This document shows, piece by piece, positions 11,701 through 22,928 of a stretch of 64,000 nt of DNA. A program made the translations under genes and the position numbers. Below the pieces are notes generated by a model, which worked only from the letters and a program-made list of their open reading frames with translations, was not told the origin of the DNA and searched no databases. The stretch lies in assembly GCA_025331565.1 (NCBI GenBank), contig JAFREQ010000042.1:3262001-3326000 (forward strand). Reading direction: 5' to 3'. Numbering within the stretch: position 1 is the first letter of the stretch; each line of letters starts with the position of its first letter. Origin of the DNA: Holacanthus passer. Lineage: Eukaryota; Chordata; Actinopteri; Pomacanthidae.

Positions 11701-13384
11701 CCGTCCAAGTTCAGTGGCACCAGACTGAAAAAGAAAAAGCTGACACCTGACCCGCCCTCAAACTTAACAACACAATGCTAAATGGCATCAAATAACAAAA
11801 CAGGGCAACCTGAGGCTGGTAGGTGATCACAGACACTGGAGGGTAACATTACAAACTGCCAAGTCTCCCCTGTCACAGCTCTTTAAGGTCGTCTCCCTCA
11901 GTCTGACAAGCCGGGAGCTTCTCCACATTCCAAACAGACAGACATACCAATCATCTAAAAAGTGATAGATGGCTTCAGAGGAACGTGGCCACACGTGTCA
12001 CATTACAGCAGCAACGCACACACATCTGGATGGAAGCATTTCCTCACGATAACAGCGTGTAAACACATTGTGAAGTGAGACCATTTTGTTTTTTTATTAC
12101 AGCTGAGTTGTAAAGTCAGCAGCTGACACACCTGTGAAAAGTTTGAGATGTCACAGCCCATTCTCATTTTTATCTAATTATCACTTGTGACTCATGTAGA
12201 AATGTAGAAATGAACCAAATCTGTCAAAACTGAAGATTCTTTTACAGAAACAAGTCTATTATTTCTCTATTTTTATTCTTTATTAGGACAGATTTCAAAA
12301 CATAATCTGTTCCTTGACAACAAGACTCAACATTTCTAAGTTAAAAAGGAGAGTTTCATAGAAGAGTTTCATAAACATTCATCCATGTTTCATAGAGTAA
12401 AATTGGTTTTATGCCTCCAATCTTGTCACACAAAGAAAATAAAACAAAATAACAAAGAAAAGTTTTTGTTATTATATTGATTATTATCATTATAAGTAAA
12501 CGGCTGCAAAAACTATGACAAACCCTGAAGACAGACATGCTATAAATTATTATTATAGTACATGGCAGCAGACTAATGTCAATCCCAATTACCAGCAGAC
12601 AAACTCTTCCTTGCTTTGAAATATCAGAATCATTGCAGCGCAAATGTCTCCATAAAGTCACTGTCTCTTAAATTGCTGAATATATAATGCATAATATTTC
12701 CCTTAATGTGCGTGATTAGGTATTAAATAAACCTTAATGAATCATTAACGTAAGAGATGACTAAGGAGCAGAAGTAATTTATGGTCTGTTGAAGGTCACG
12801 TTCATGTCTTAACCCTTTAAAATGACTGCTTCCGCACACATTCCACCTCAGTTTTAATAGGAAAAATTTAAGGGGCATTTTGAAGAGTAAATTTAACTGG
12901 TTGTGAACATAAAACTAAAGAGCAAAATCATTTAACATCCAGCTGATCTGTCTGTCTAAACTCACACCTCCTGCTCAAAAGGTGAAATCTCAGTCAGAAC
13001 ATGTGCTGCGACATATTTCTCCTGCAACAGGGTGGTGAGAGTCAAGTGAAGCAGGGGTCAAAGGTCAACAGGCACACAGGGGGGGACTGACAGCTAGCGT
13101 CGTGCTCTGGATGTCCTGAATGCCCAAGACAAACAAACGTCTGTCTAATCCAAATTACCGCAGGACTGGACACCAGTAAAGAGCAGAGACGTGACTCATC
13201 GTTGAGCATCGAGGTGTCGGAGCGAGAGGATCAGTGGAAACACAAACAGCCACAACCAGAGGGGCCAGAAATAAAGTCCTCCAACAGACAAGATTAACAA
13301 AGATGTTAATGAAATGAAAACAGATTATCGGAGGTAAATTTGGATATAAAACCTGAAAAAACAAATGAAGGAAAGCATTTTGCT

Positions 13385-13560
13385 CCCCGGGCCGGGACCG
13401 TCAAGTTTATTTAGCTATTTTGGTCGCCCTCAGCTGTCCCTTTTATGTTCTTCTGGGAACGTCTGCTGCCACCATCCTGCCAAGTAATCCCCTTATATTT
13501 ATGGGGCGGGTAGACGGCATGAGAGGGGGGGCCGGGGGCAAACAGGTGGGAAAGTGTTCA
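13385..13560. promoter_or_regulatory. GC-rich muscle-type regulatory module upstream of MYLPF
   Basis: A GC-rich island about 1.7 kb upstream of the MYLPF start stands out from AT-rich flanks. It holds an E-box CAGCTG (13431-13436), CArG-like sequences CTATTTTGG (13415-13423) and CCCTTTTATG (13438-13447), an AT-rich CCTTATATTTATGG (13491-13504) and a CAGGTG E-box near 13543. MyoD-family factors bind E-boxes, and SRF and MEF2 bind CArG and AT-rich sites. The cluster fits a skeletal-muscle enhancer; this is inference. Confidence 0.4.
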
Positions 13561-13689
13561 TGGCTGAGGGCAATCACCAAACACACACCTTTGTGGTGAT
13601 GAGAAAGCAGGACCGCAGCCAGAGATTAATGATGTGTTGTCGTTCAAGACTCATCTTTTTTTTTTATTTATGAGCGACTTCTGCTCATA

Positions 13690-14262
13690 ATATATAAAAC
13701 TATTTTCCAGTTACATCATTACATCTATTCAAGTATTTCACTTAGTATTTCCATCTTATGCTTCTTTATACTTGTATATTTCAGAGGCAAATATTCTACT
13801 TTTACTTCACTATATTTATCTGACAGTTAAAGTTACTAGTTGTTTTACAAATGAAGCTTTCAAGAGGAAAAACACTGTACAAAAAAATAAAGAATAGTTT
13901 AAGATTCAACCAACCTTTATTGCTTAGAAAAAAACTACTCCTTGGAACTCTAGATGAACCAAAAGAACTTTCCTTTCCCATTGATGAACTCACGTCCCTT
14001 CAGATTTAACCTAGTGACCCTTTGGAGGGACTCGACCCCCAGGTTGGGAGCCACTACTTAACAGTAAAGCATTTAAAACTAGCTCCACCTCCATCAGCTA
14101 CAACAGCAAAATGTTTTTCACTCGACCATCAGTATTAACAATCTCATAACATCATGTATAGAACCAGTCATGGAGGCCATTTTTCAGAGTACTTTTACTT
14201 TTGATACTTTAAGTACATTTTGCTCATCATACTTCTGTACTTTTATGTCTGTTTCACTTTTT
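13690..14262 (+). repeat. Dispersed teleost repeat, copy B, with nested insert
   Basis: Forward copy of the element at 8012-8640. It begins with TATTCAAGTATTTCACTTAG, passes ATTTATCTGACAGTTAAAG, and ends with TACTTTAAGTACATTTTGC and ACTTCTGTACTTTTATG. Roughly 13885-14062 is inserted sequence ending in CCCCCAGGTTGGGAGCC, the reverse complement of the second repeat type seen at 15655-15835. The insertion lies at the equivalent place to that in copy A. Confidence 0.7.
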
Positions 14263-14476
14263 GCGTTTCACAATCAAAGATAATAATGTTAAGGACAACA
14301 TTGCCAAGGAGAATGACTTTGATGATGACAATATAATAATGATTTATGTATAAGTTCATTATGAGAAGTGCTAGTGTTTTTAGTCAATTGATATGAAGTA
14401 ATTCTGAATTCATCACAGTTGATTTAAACTTTGTGTAGTTACTGCTAATAAATATTCCTGAAGGGTGAGATTCTTG

Positions 14477-14496
14477 AATGGATGGATGGATGGATG
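14477..14496. repeat. Short (GATG)n microsatellite
   Basis: About four to five GATG units. Fish Rex3 non-LTR retrotransposons end in GATG repeats, but I see no retrotransposon sequence beside this one, so a simple repeat is the safer call. Confidence 0.6.
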
Positions 14497-15118
14497 CAAC
14501 TTTAATTATACTTTGTCATCATTAATTAAATTCAGAAATTAGGTAAATATCCCCAAATGAATCACGACAGAGTAGAACAGGATTGTTTGTTGTGTAAAGA
14601 GATTGATGAATTCTAGAAATGACCCGGACGCTTCCATGCAACAGTACATGCTCAGTGTCACTACAGACTCCCCTCCATCATGACTATCATGGGAAAATCC
14701 CATATTTGACATTAGCATCATTACTTTGTCGCAACTTAAAATAAGAAAGCCGAGCTGTGCACATACAAGCCGCATCAGTTGCTGAGGGTATAGAATACTT
14801 GTGTCCCACTCTGTAATATCGCAAATGGGCATCACAAACCAAAAATAAAGTGAGCGAGGGGCTGCTCTGCCTCCCTGCAGGCAGATGGAGGTGGACAGAG
14901 GGAGGGTGGAGAGACAGTGTCCAGCGGTCCAACATGCATCTATGTCCCGAATGTCCTTATTAGTCCAAGTGGGACTGCAAACCTGCAGCGTGGTCCCTCA
15001 GCTATCAGGTTTACTTAATTCCAAGACTCCTGATTCTATTTCTGATCTCCTGTAAGGTGATACCCTGCCCCGCCATACAGCCTCCTTCACTTTTGCCATC
15101 AGTTCATCTTTGACCATC

Positions 15119-15165
15119 CTCTCTCTCTCTCCTCCTCCTCCTCTCTCTCACTCTCTCTCTCTCTC
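15119..15165. repeat. (CT)n/(CTC)n pyrimidine tract in the MYLPF promoter
   Basis: Nearly pure pyrimidine run of CT and CTC units ending about 57 bases before the MYLPF TATA box. On the minus strand it is a GA repeat. Confidence 0.85.
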
Positions 15166-15221
15166 ATTTTATCCCCATCCAAACTTGAGGCTGTGGCTAA
15201 AGTTAGATTGGCTTGCGGGGG

Positions 15222-15228
15222 TATATAA
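15222..15228 (+). promoter_or_regulatory. MYLPF: MYLPF TATA box
   Basis: TATATAA about 85 bases upstream of the MYLPF start codon, implying transcription start near 15250-15255. An inverted CCAAT box (ATTGG, 15207-15211) lies just upstream. A strong TATA box is typical of contractile-protein genes with high tissue-specific output. Confidence 0.8.
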
Positions 15229-15311
15229 GCCCTCGGGGATGTACGTATAACGCGGCTTCACACTATCTTCTCCTTCTTGATCGTCCAAACCTCCACTCAT
15301 ACCGTCTCAAG

Positions 15312-18300
15312 ATGGTGAGTACCAGGGTTCCCACATCTCTGCACTCTGCTGGTGGAAATATCTGCAGGGGAATCAAACCAATGGATTAACTCCAGTTTTT
15401 GATGCAGTTTTTGATGAAGCATGAAACCATATTAACTAAAAGATGGGAGTATTTGTCATCACCTGTGCACTTTTTTTGTGGATATTTGTGTAACTGCACT
15501 TTTTGGTGATGCAGTTTTAAGGATGCTTGGGTGCAAATGTGTTTTAAAATTCTAGTTTTACATAATACACTGAATTGAAAAAATTAAGGAAATGGATAAA
15601 TGATGCATGTTTTACTGAGAGAACAAAAACATCTTTACTAACCTGAGGGTTGCACTTGAACTTGTCTGATAGAGCAGGTGTTCCCAACCTGGGGGTCAAG
15701 ACCTCTGTAAGAGATGACAAGATAAATCTGAGTGGTTGTGACATTTGTTCAAAATATTGTTCTGCTACACAAAATTCATTCATTTTTTTCCCTTCTAACA
15801 ATTATTCAAATGTAATAATTAAAATGAATGAATTTTAAAGAATCACTGCTTGTGTAACACTCAGCTGCATCACCGTGAGTTTTAGCCAAAAGAAGACGTG
15901 AAGATTTCCCTCCTGTGTTTCTCCTCCAGGCACCAAAGAAGGCCAAGAGGAGGCAGGCAGCAGGAGACAGCGGCTCCTCCAACGTGTTCTCCATGTTTGA
16001 GCAGAGCCAGATTCAGGAGTACAAAGAGGTGAGGTTTGTCCATCCACACAGCAGGACTCCATCCCTTCACTCGTGGCAGCCTCAGGAGGCAGCGCACATC
16101 TGTGTTACCTCTGGTTACCTCATAGGTCGATACAAAGAACCTAAGACTCAGAATTAAAGTTGGCGTAATTTCAGTTACATTTTGAGGAGACCAAAATTAG
16201 AGTTTGGTTAAGCGGCTCTCAGATCCATTTCCACAGCAGTTGCTATTTTGCGTGGCCCCCCCTTCTCCCCTGACAATTTAATAAGCACGAGAATGTGATT
16301 AGGAGGAGCTCTGAAATGTCTGACACCATCTGAAGCTCTCCACATTTTGTTCACCTTTGACCTCCTCCCAGCTGTCACTCAGACGTCTCCTTAAGGCCGG
16401 CGCTGAAGGCTGCGAGGCCAAACAGAACGACTGGACCTCGATAGGCGTATTTTGATGCAGAACAGAGGTTTCTGAGGTTTTCAAATCATAACTTTTATCT
16501 CGATTGGCGGTGATTTGATGAGCTGATAAAGAAAAAGCAAAAGGAGAACGTGTGAAAGTGAGGGATGAAGGGTGCGTGCTGGGGTTCAGTGAGGTCAGGG
16601 AGACGGGACTTTATAAGGATGAGCTGTCAAGAGACTGGATAACGATGGTGTCTGTGTTTTCAGTGTGTTGCCAATAGAGGAAACATTCCCCCTGTGATAA
16701 ATGATACAGGCTTCTTAAGTGCCACTTGGGGAATGTGCGACACGATGATTAGGATGATCTTAGCACGTTGCACATATGGAAAGATAGCAGCTCGGGCGTG
16801 ATATATTTTGTATCTGTCGGAGCGAGGGAAATGCGTGTATGTGGAAGAGAGAGGAAGAAATAGGAAGGCAGGGTGATGAGATAGGTCGGTGACTGAGTTC
16901 AAGTTCAAGTCCAAGGGGTTATCTTAAGTTTCATAGACCTAAGTTGTGCAGGGTGAGCACGTCGGACAGCTGCTGCCTAATGATACTTTCCCAGATTAAC
17001 ATGTAAGAAAAGACTCGGGGCCTCCTAATGCACCCCCACCAGTGACACCCCTCTTCAAGGCCACCACAGGCAGGTCTGACTTTTTGGGTTCAGCCTTTTT
17101 CTAGCACAATAACCTCTAACATTTGTACAGCACCGCGTCAAAGATAATCAGCAGCTGCCACTTCGATGATCAAACTGTTGACTCAGGAGCCCCTTAAAAT
17201 GTAGAGAGGTCTCATCAGGTCCATACACACTGCTTTCATGCCCTCCTTCCTTCGAGTAATAAACCGAGTTCGCGTCTCTTCTTTTCAGGCTTTCACAATC
17301 ATTGACCAGAACAGAGACGGTATCATCAGCAAAGATGACCTGAGGGACGTTCTGGCTTCAATGGGTGAGTGCTGCTGGGATCAGTCCACGGTGGGAAAAC
17401 ATGTGTGACCTTATGTTTCATGGTCTCTTGTACTAATCCAAATGTTCGGGCTGTCCAGGCCAGCTGAACGTGAAGAATGAGGAGCTGGAGGCCATGATCA
17501 AGGAGGCCAGCGGCCCCATCAACTTCACCGTCTTCCTCACCATGTTCGGAGAGAAGCTGAAGGGTGGGCATCGACTTTTCACCTGCTGTCACTCACAGAC
17601 TGTTGGGTTTGACGCTGCTTACCTTATACTGAGGTTGACCACAGTACATTCAGTCCTCACTTGTGGCACAGCTACTCAAGTACTGCACTTAAGTACAACA
17701 TTGAGGGACTTGTTCTTTACTTGAGTATTTCCATTTTATGCTACTTCATCTCTCTACTCCATAACATTTTAGAGGGATACATTTTATTTACTTATAGAAA
17801 TAGCTACTTTTCAGATTAAGGTTTTATGTACAAAACATATGATCTGTTAATAACCAGTGATGCAATGTTATAAATTAAACCACCCAACAGTGTGTGAAGT
17901 GGTTGAAATTAGCTCCACTTTCACCAACTACAAAATTAAATGATCGCTTACATATCAATGATAATGATCTAGTAATATGATAAATACATAGCGCTGATTG
18001 GAGCTGTATAATGAGTACTACTTTTAAAGTTTAAGTACACTTTGTTGTACTCTCATACTTTTACTTGACATGTTTATTGCAGGACTTGTGTTTTAGTTTA
18101 GTAGTTTTGCTACTTTCACTTAAGTTGTGAATGTTTCTTCCACCACCGTCAGTCGCCGTAAACGTTGACTGACCTCGTCCTCCTGTCCTCACCAGGTGCT
18201 GATCCCGAGGACGTTATCCTTAGCGCCTTCAAGGTCCTGGACCCCGAGGGTACTGGATCCATCAAGAAGGAATTGTGAGCACTTTTTTTTTTTTTTTTTT

Positions 18301-18855
18301 TTTTACACATTTGAATGTTCACCACACATGTCCACATAGGCAAAATCCAAATGTAATGACTCCCATCTGCCTGTTTGCCTGTTCCAGCCTTGAGGAGCTC
18401 CTGACCACTCAGTGCGACAGGTTCACCAAGGAAGAGGTAAAATCACCAACCTGCTACATGATTTTGACAAACTGGCTCATTGGTCTCATTATAAACTGTT
18501 ACTCAATATATCCTCAAATGCCGATCATTCACCTGCACGTTTGCAGGTCTCCCAGACTGAAAGGTTCCTTTTTGGTTTTTTAAGTATAATTTGATATAAA
18601 GTGTATCGTTGTCCAAACCTTAATGTTTAATCTGGGCTTAAATCAAGCTGCCTTTAAAGTATGAGTATGAACCTGGCCAACGGATCAAAAATATGCACTG
18701 CTTTAAAGAGTATGAGTAAATGCTGAGTTTCCCACCCTCGTTCTCGCCCTCAGATTAAGAACATGTGGGCCGCCTTCCCCCCAGATGTTGCCGGCAACGT
18801 AGACTACAAGAACATCTGCTACGTCATCACACACGGAGAGGAGAAGGAGGAGTAA
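15312..18855 (+). CDS. MYLPF: Fast skeletal regulatory myosin light chain 2
   Basis: The regulatory light chain wraps the myosin heavy-chain neck in fast muscle and tunes force through phosphorylation and divalent-cation binding. Seven coding exons join in frame to 170 residues (human 169): 15312-15314, 15930-16028, 17289-17364, 17459-17563, 18196-18274, 18388-18436 and 18754-18855. Exon 1 codes only the initiator Met, and the donor GT follows directly. The basic N-terminus APKKAKRRQAAGD is followed by GSSNVFSMF, the light-chain kinase site. EF-hand 1 has an intact calcium/magnesium loop DQNRDGIISKDD at about residues 40-51; the later EF-hands are degenerate, as in the family. The C-terminus HGEEKEE is typical. 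Fast rather than cardiac identity follows from near-identity to human MYLPF and from synteny. Intron 1 carries a repeat fragment and intron 4 a full repeat copy. Confidence 0.97.
15655..15835 (+). repeat. Repeat fragment in MYLPF intron 1
   Basis: Contains GTTCCCAACCTGGGGGTCAA followed by GATAAATCTGAGTGG. It is the same repeat type, in the opposite orientation, as the insert in copy B, and is related to the insert in copy A. Here it stands alone. Confidence 0.6.
17660..18150 (+). repeat. Dispersed teleost repeat, copy C, in MYLPF intron 4
   Basis: Shows the element without an insert: TACTCAAGTACTGCACTTAA, TATTTCCATTTTATGCTACT, AGCTCCACTTTCACCAAC and TAAGTACACTTTG in order, ending in TTCTTCCACCACCG. 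It ends about 45 bases before exon 5 and does not touch a splice site. Confidence 0.75.
18283..18304 (+). repeat. T22 homopolymer in MYLPF intron 5
   Basis: Run of 22 T starting nine bases inside the intron after exon 5. Its length is likely to vary and to be error-prone in sequencing. Confidence 0.9.
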
Positions 18856-19577
18856 AGAGAAAGCTAGAAGACAAGAAAGACATCAATCCCTTTGCTATCC
18901 TGCCTTCCCTGCCCCTCTTTCCTCCTCTTCCTTCCCGCTCACCTTTTGTGTCAACTCATGTGCTCAGCCACTCATGTTCAAACCAAAGACTCGTCACACT
19001 GAGACATGAGATGTCCCATGGGATGTCTATGTTTGCTTATGGGGAATAGGGGTGATTTTCAATAAAAAAAATTATCCTGTGACATCATTTCCATCCACAA
19101 GCTTTTTTCAAAAAACCTTTTCTTCCCTCGCAACCATCTTCCGTCTTCTCACCTCTGTATTTCTGCCTGACCTGTCACTTCAGCCTCTGAGGTGTGTGAA
19201 TGAAATGCATCCCTCTGCTTCCCTCAGCATCCGAGGAGAAGACATGTTCACTACAGGGGGGGGTGGGCACACACAATATGAGGACCTCATTCCAAATTTT
19301 GAAGATGTCCTCTTGGTGCGGAACAGGTGAGAGGAGGGAGACCATTTGCAGGTTAGAGAGAAAAAAGTTGCCTCCTTAAAGTGAGGACAAAAAAAAAAAA
19401 AAAAAAAAGACTGAAGGAGAGGAGAGAAAGGGCCGAAAGAAAACATTCAAATCTTCGACTTCTTTCCCTCTTCTCCCTCCTGCATCCAGTAAATCATCTT
19501 TTTTTTCCATAAGCCGACTCCAGTGACTGGACTCTTCCTCGCCTTTCCTCTGTAACGAATAAAAGGGACAAACTGTG

Positions 19578-19583
19578 AATAAA
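19578..19583 (+). terminator. MYLPF: MYLPF polyadenylation signal
   Basis: AATAAA about 720 bases past the stop at 18853-18855. Other AATAAA copies occur at about 19062 and 19558, so shorter 3' ends are possible. A long A run lies at 19389-19408 within the presumed 3' UTR. Confidence 0.5.
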
Positions 19584-19589
19584 ATCTCT

Positions 19590-22500
19590 TTCCTTTTGTA
19601 CAACAGTGTCTCTGTTCAGTTGGCTCTGCGGGACAGGGTTCAAGGGAGGAAACAAGTCTGGTGAAAGAATCAGCTAAATCCCTCATGAATACACATCTAG
19701 TGACATCTAGTGGAGAAACAGGAGCCTGGACAGTAAATCTAACGCATACATATCAGCACCAACTGTGTAATGCGGCACTTATAGCAAAGAAATGAATTGC
19801 AAGAATATGATCAACAGTTGCATAAGCAGACACAAATGATCCCAAGGTTGAATTCTGCATCACCGTTATGAATATGCAAACAGAACACACTCCACATTTC
19901 AAAAGACTCCAAGATAGACCACGATTTAATATATTATGGTTTATTACTCATCACAAATGTCATTATCATCATCAATTAAATACATCAGTTGTAGATCTGA
20001 AGGAATGAATTCAATTAGCTATGATTTTATTTCACTTTCGCCAGAGAGAGTGACATGTAAACTTAAAAACACAAAAGACATAACGGCATGGGGAGAAAAA
20101 CAGCTGAAACGCTTCTTTAAATATTTGCATCAGTGGGGTCATTCCCAATCAAACGATCAAGAACAACGATTCTAGGATCAATGAAGAAATGCACAAAGGA
20201 CCTGTAGAAATGGATTTTTTGATTCGTCCTCAGTATTGCAGAGGTCAAGTGCTGATTCCACAGGGAGATATCACAAGCCAGTGGGAGATTAGTTTGATCT
20301 TCACGACATCTCGAGCTCTCTGAACAAAGAGAAATGACACTATCATCAAGACATGAGCGGCGAGGACGTATTGCTCATAAAATATTATAGTCCACGGGCC
20401 TGAAAATGTGCTCATTAAAAGACCTACTGAAGCACAAATTTCATTTTTCCATGGCACCAATCTGATCGTCTTAATTAGTGCTGCTGTCACAACACGCTGT
20501 CAACAGTCATGATGGAGGATGGTTTGCATAGATGTGTTCAGTTCATCCTCACTAACACTACACTAATCTGTGCCTATAAATGCACTGGCGTCAAGTTGGA
20601 GGGAGGGAGTGTGTGATATCTATATATTTAAATGACAGCCATGTAAAGACCTGAAATAAGTCAAAAACAATGAATATGGAGGAAATGTTGGCTACAATTA
20701 CACGAAAGTCCCTCTAATCCTTAACTACAAAAACAGTACAGTTAAAGAGCATCTATGTTTTTTTTGCCATCAAATGGTTTTACACTAACTACCTGGCACT
20801 ATTCATTGTATACTGATGGGGTTCAGTGCAGTTTAATGTATGCATAAATATTTTACAGTACAGAACACTGAGTGTAAATAGGTTAGGGAGTTAGTTCATA
20901 AGTCATTATGAATGTTACAACACAACTCAGTGAGACAGACATACTTAAGATCTCGAATTAAAGAACTATTCAAATCACCTCATAGTATATTATACAGTAC
21001 AATTAAGACCTTCAGCTCCCAAAACTTCTGTCTGAATCACTCATCTCGCTCTTTGTTCTTTGTCGGAGGGCCATTTTTCCACTCAAGTCTGTTTAATACT
21101 GCACTTCAGTAAACTGGAGACTCGTGAATCTAGAGTTGACCAAACCAACAATGACAGTAAACTTAAATAATAGCAAAGACATGCATCACGTTTGTTGTGT
21201 AAAAGCAGAGGACTTAGCGTGCAAAGAAAAAAAAAGAAAAGAAATATAAACACTTAAATGATCCCCCTGCAACTACACTGCGTGTAGTCAGCCATCGTTC
21301 CAGTCAACCAGGTGTCTCTTACTCACATAGAAAAATAGTCAGATCCAAAATAATAATAATAGTAATAATAATAATTCATAATATACTATATTTGATTAAA
21401 TTAACCACTTTGTACATAAATACATCAGAGCCCGCAGGTCAAAGATCAGAGGTTAATGCTACATTGGCACACCTGGCACCTCCAGTCAAGTGGCTTCCTA
21501 TAGATCCTCAAGGCACAGATTTCAAACTGTGAAACCGGCCTGTTGAGACCCTTGTTCTCTACGTTACTACACTATCGGAGTGGTCGACTTCAGTGGTGCT
21601 TTGTGACAAAATCACAAGTGCAAAAATAATCCTTCATTCTCTTAAGATACTTGAAATCACATTCTAATGAGTTAATGAACTTAAGTTCTTACCCACAATG
21701 AAATTTGGCTAAATTAAATACATAAGTAAGATTTTGTTCATTAAAAGCAAAATAATACTAATTTTACAGATGGACATTTGGTCTGCAGGACTTGTGCACA
21801 GTCACTGCTGGGTACTGCATGTCTTCACATGACCAGTTTATCATTATGTTCTGCCTGCTTTTTGAAAAAAACAACAAACCCAAAACAAAACAAAACATCA
21901 ACCTCAGACATGAAAAATTGAAATGGAGGCCTGAAATCAAAATAATAAAAAGCTCCCTGTGTGTTGTTCTGTCAGAGACACAATAACACACATAAACGAA
22001 CCATTAAAAAACAGCCACCGCTGCATGGAGTCTGCTTGTATTTTGAATTTTCTCCCTCTTTTCGTCTGTGGACATCCCTCCATTTTCCTCATCCGATTAA
22101 TTCGAATGACAGAAGAATTTGGGGAGAACCACGCTTGATTCAATGATGGTTTGACTTGAGAGAAAAAAAGCAGGCTGACTGAAAACAGGGAGAGCACACG
22201 TAGAACAGTAACACATTTCACTATACTACTAAGGCACACACTCACTCACAACATTTAACATGACAATAAATACATCCTCAACAACATTACTAACATTTCT
22301 GCCTTCAGTGCCTGCGTTTGAGACGAATTCAAAGGGTTTTCTTTTCTTTTTGTTCCAGGCATCCAGATAACCTGTCCACAGATGAGAACTGATGGGGCAT
22401 ATGGAGTGCTAACAGGATCCTATGTATTGTAGGTAGACTTTATATTTACATACTCTATGGCACCGTAACTACTTCTGCAAACCTTCAGTTCAACAATCCC

Positions 22501-22820
22501 TTGAGTCGATAGTTCTCTAACCACTGCCATCAGTCGGATTAAAATCATAAAAAAAGAAAAAAAAAAGAAAAAATTTTAAAAAACTAAAAGAGATAATGAC
22601 TGTAATCTTCTGAAAAATGATTCAGAATCAGTCCATGCTCCAGTTGAAAAAGGAAATTTGTCCCATCTTACTAAAACTCGGTGAAAAACAAAAGCATTGA
22701 GTGAGGGGCAAAAAGCCCCCCGAGGTGCTATTAAAACCATGATCCAGTTTTCTCCACCATAGTCCTGGGACTACATTAAGTCTTCAAAATGATGTTATAC
22801 AGGAAGCCATCCCATTTTTT
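19590..22820. other. Region between convergent MYLPF and TBC1D10B; no coding gene seen
   Basis: AT-rich sequence with no supportable exon. MYLPF and TBC1D10B converge here, so part may be an extended TBC1D10B 3' UTR; an AATAAA on the minus strand at about 19940-19945 would fit a very long one. An imperfect ATA/AATA repeat lies at about 21346-21378. Confidence 0.4.
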
Positions 22821-22827
22821 TTTTTTT

Positions 22828-22833
22828 TTTATT
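22828..22833 (-). terminator. TBC1D10B: Possible TBC1D10B polyadenylation signal
   Basis: AATAAA on the minus strand about 100 bases beyond the TBC1D10B stop, followed by a run of A. It would give an unusually short 3' UTR. The A run may simply be a homopolymer, so this is tentative. Confidence 0.3.
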
Positions 22834-22928
22834 AATCACTCTTTCTGTTTCTAGGGGTCTTTTGTTCCCCTGACCTCTTTTTTTGTTCAGCGTCCCTTTT
22901 CATTATCCCGGAATGACAGGGTGGCAAA

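Larger units (their letters stand above)
10780..13380. other. Intergenic region upstream of MYLPF
   Basis: No gene seen. It contains a CTCF-type motif (11352-11364), a TAATTA-rich block (11510-11700) and a 20-base direct repeat at 10937-10956 and 10997-11016. The rest is AT-rich sequence with no recognisable exon or RNA. Confidence 0.5.

Noticed and set aside
14477..14496. GATG repeat as the tail of a Rex3 retrotransposon
   Set aside because: No Rex3-like coding or 3' sequence beside it.
18412..18594. Plus-strand frame running past MYLPF exon 6
   Set aside because: Reads through a clear GT donor into the intron; splicing to the exon at 18754 gives the conserved protein.
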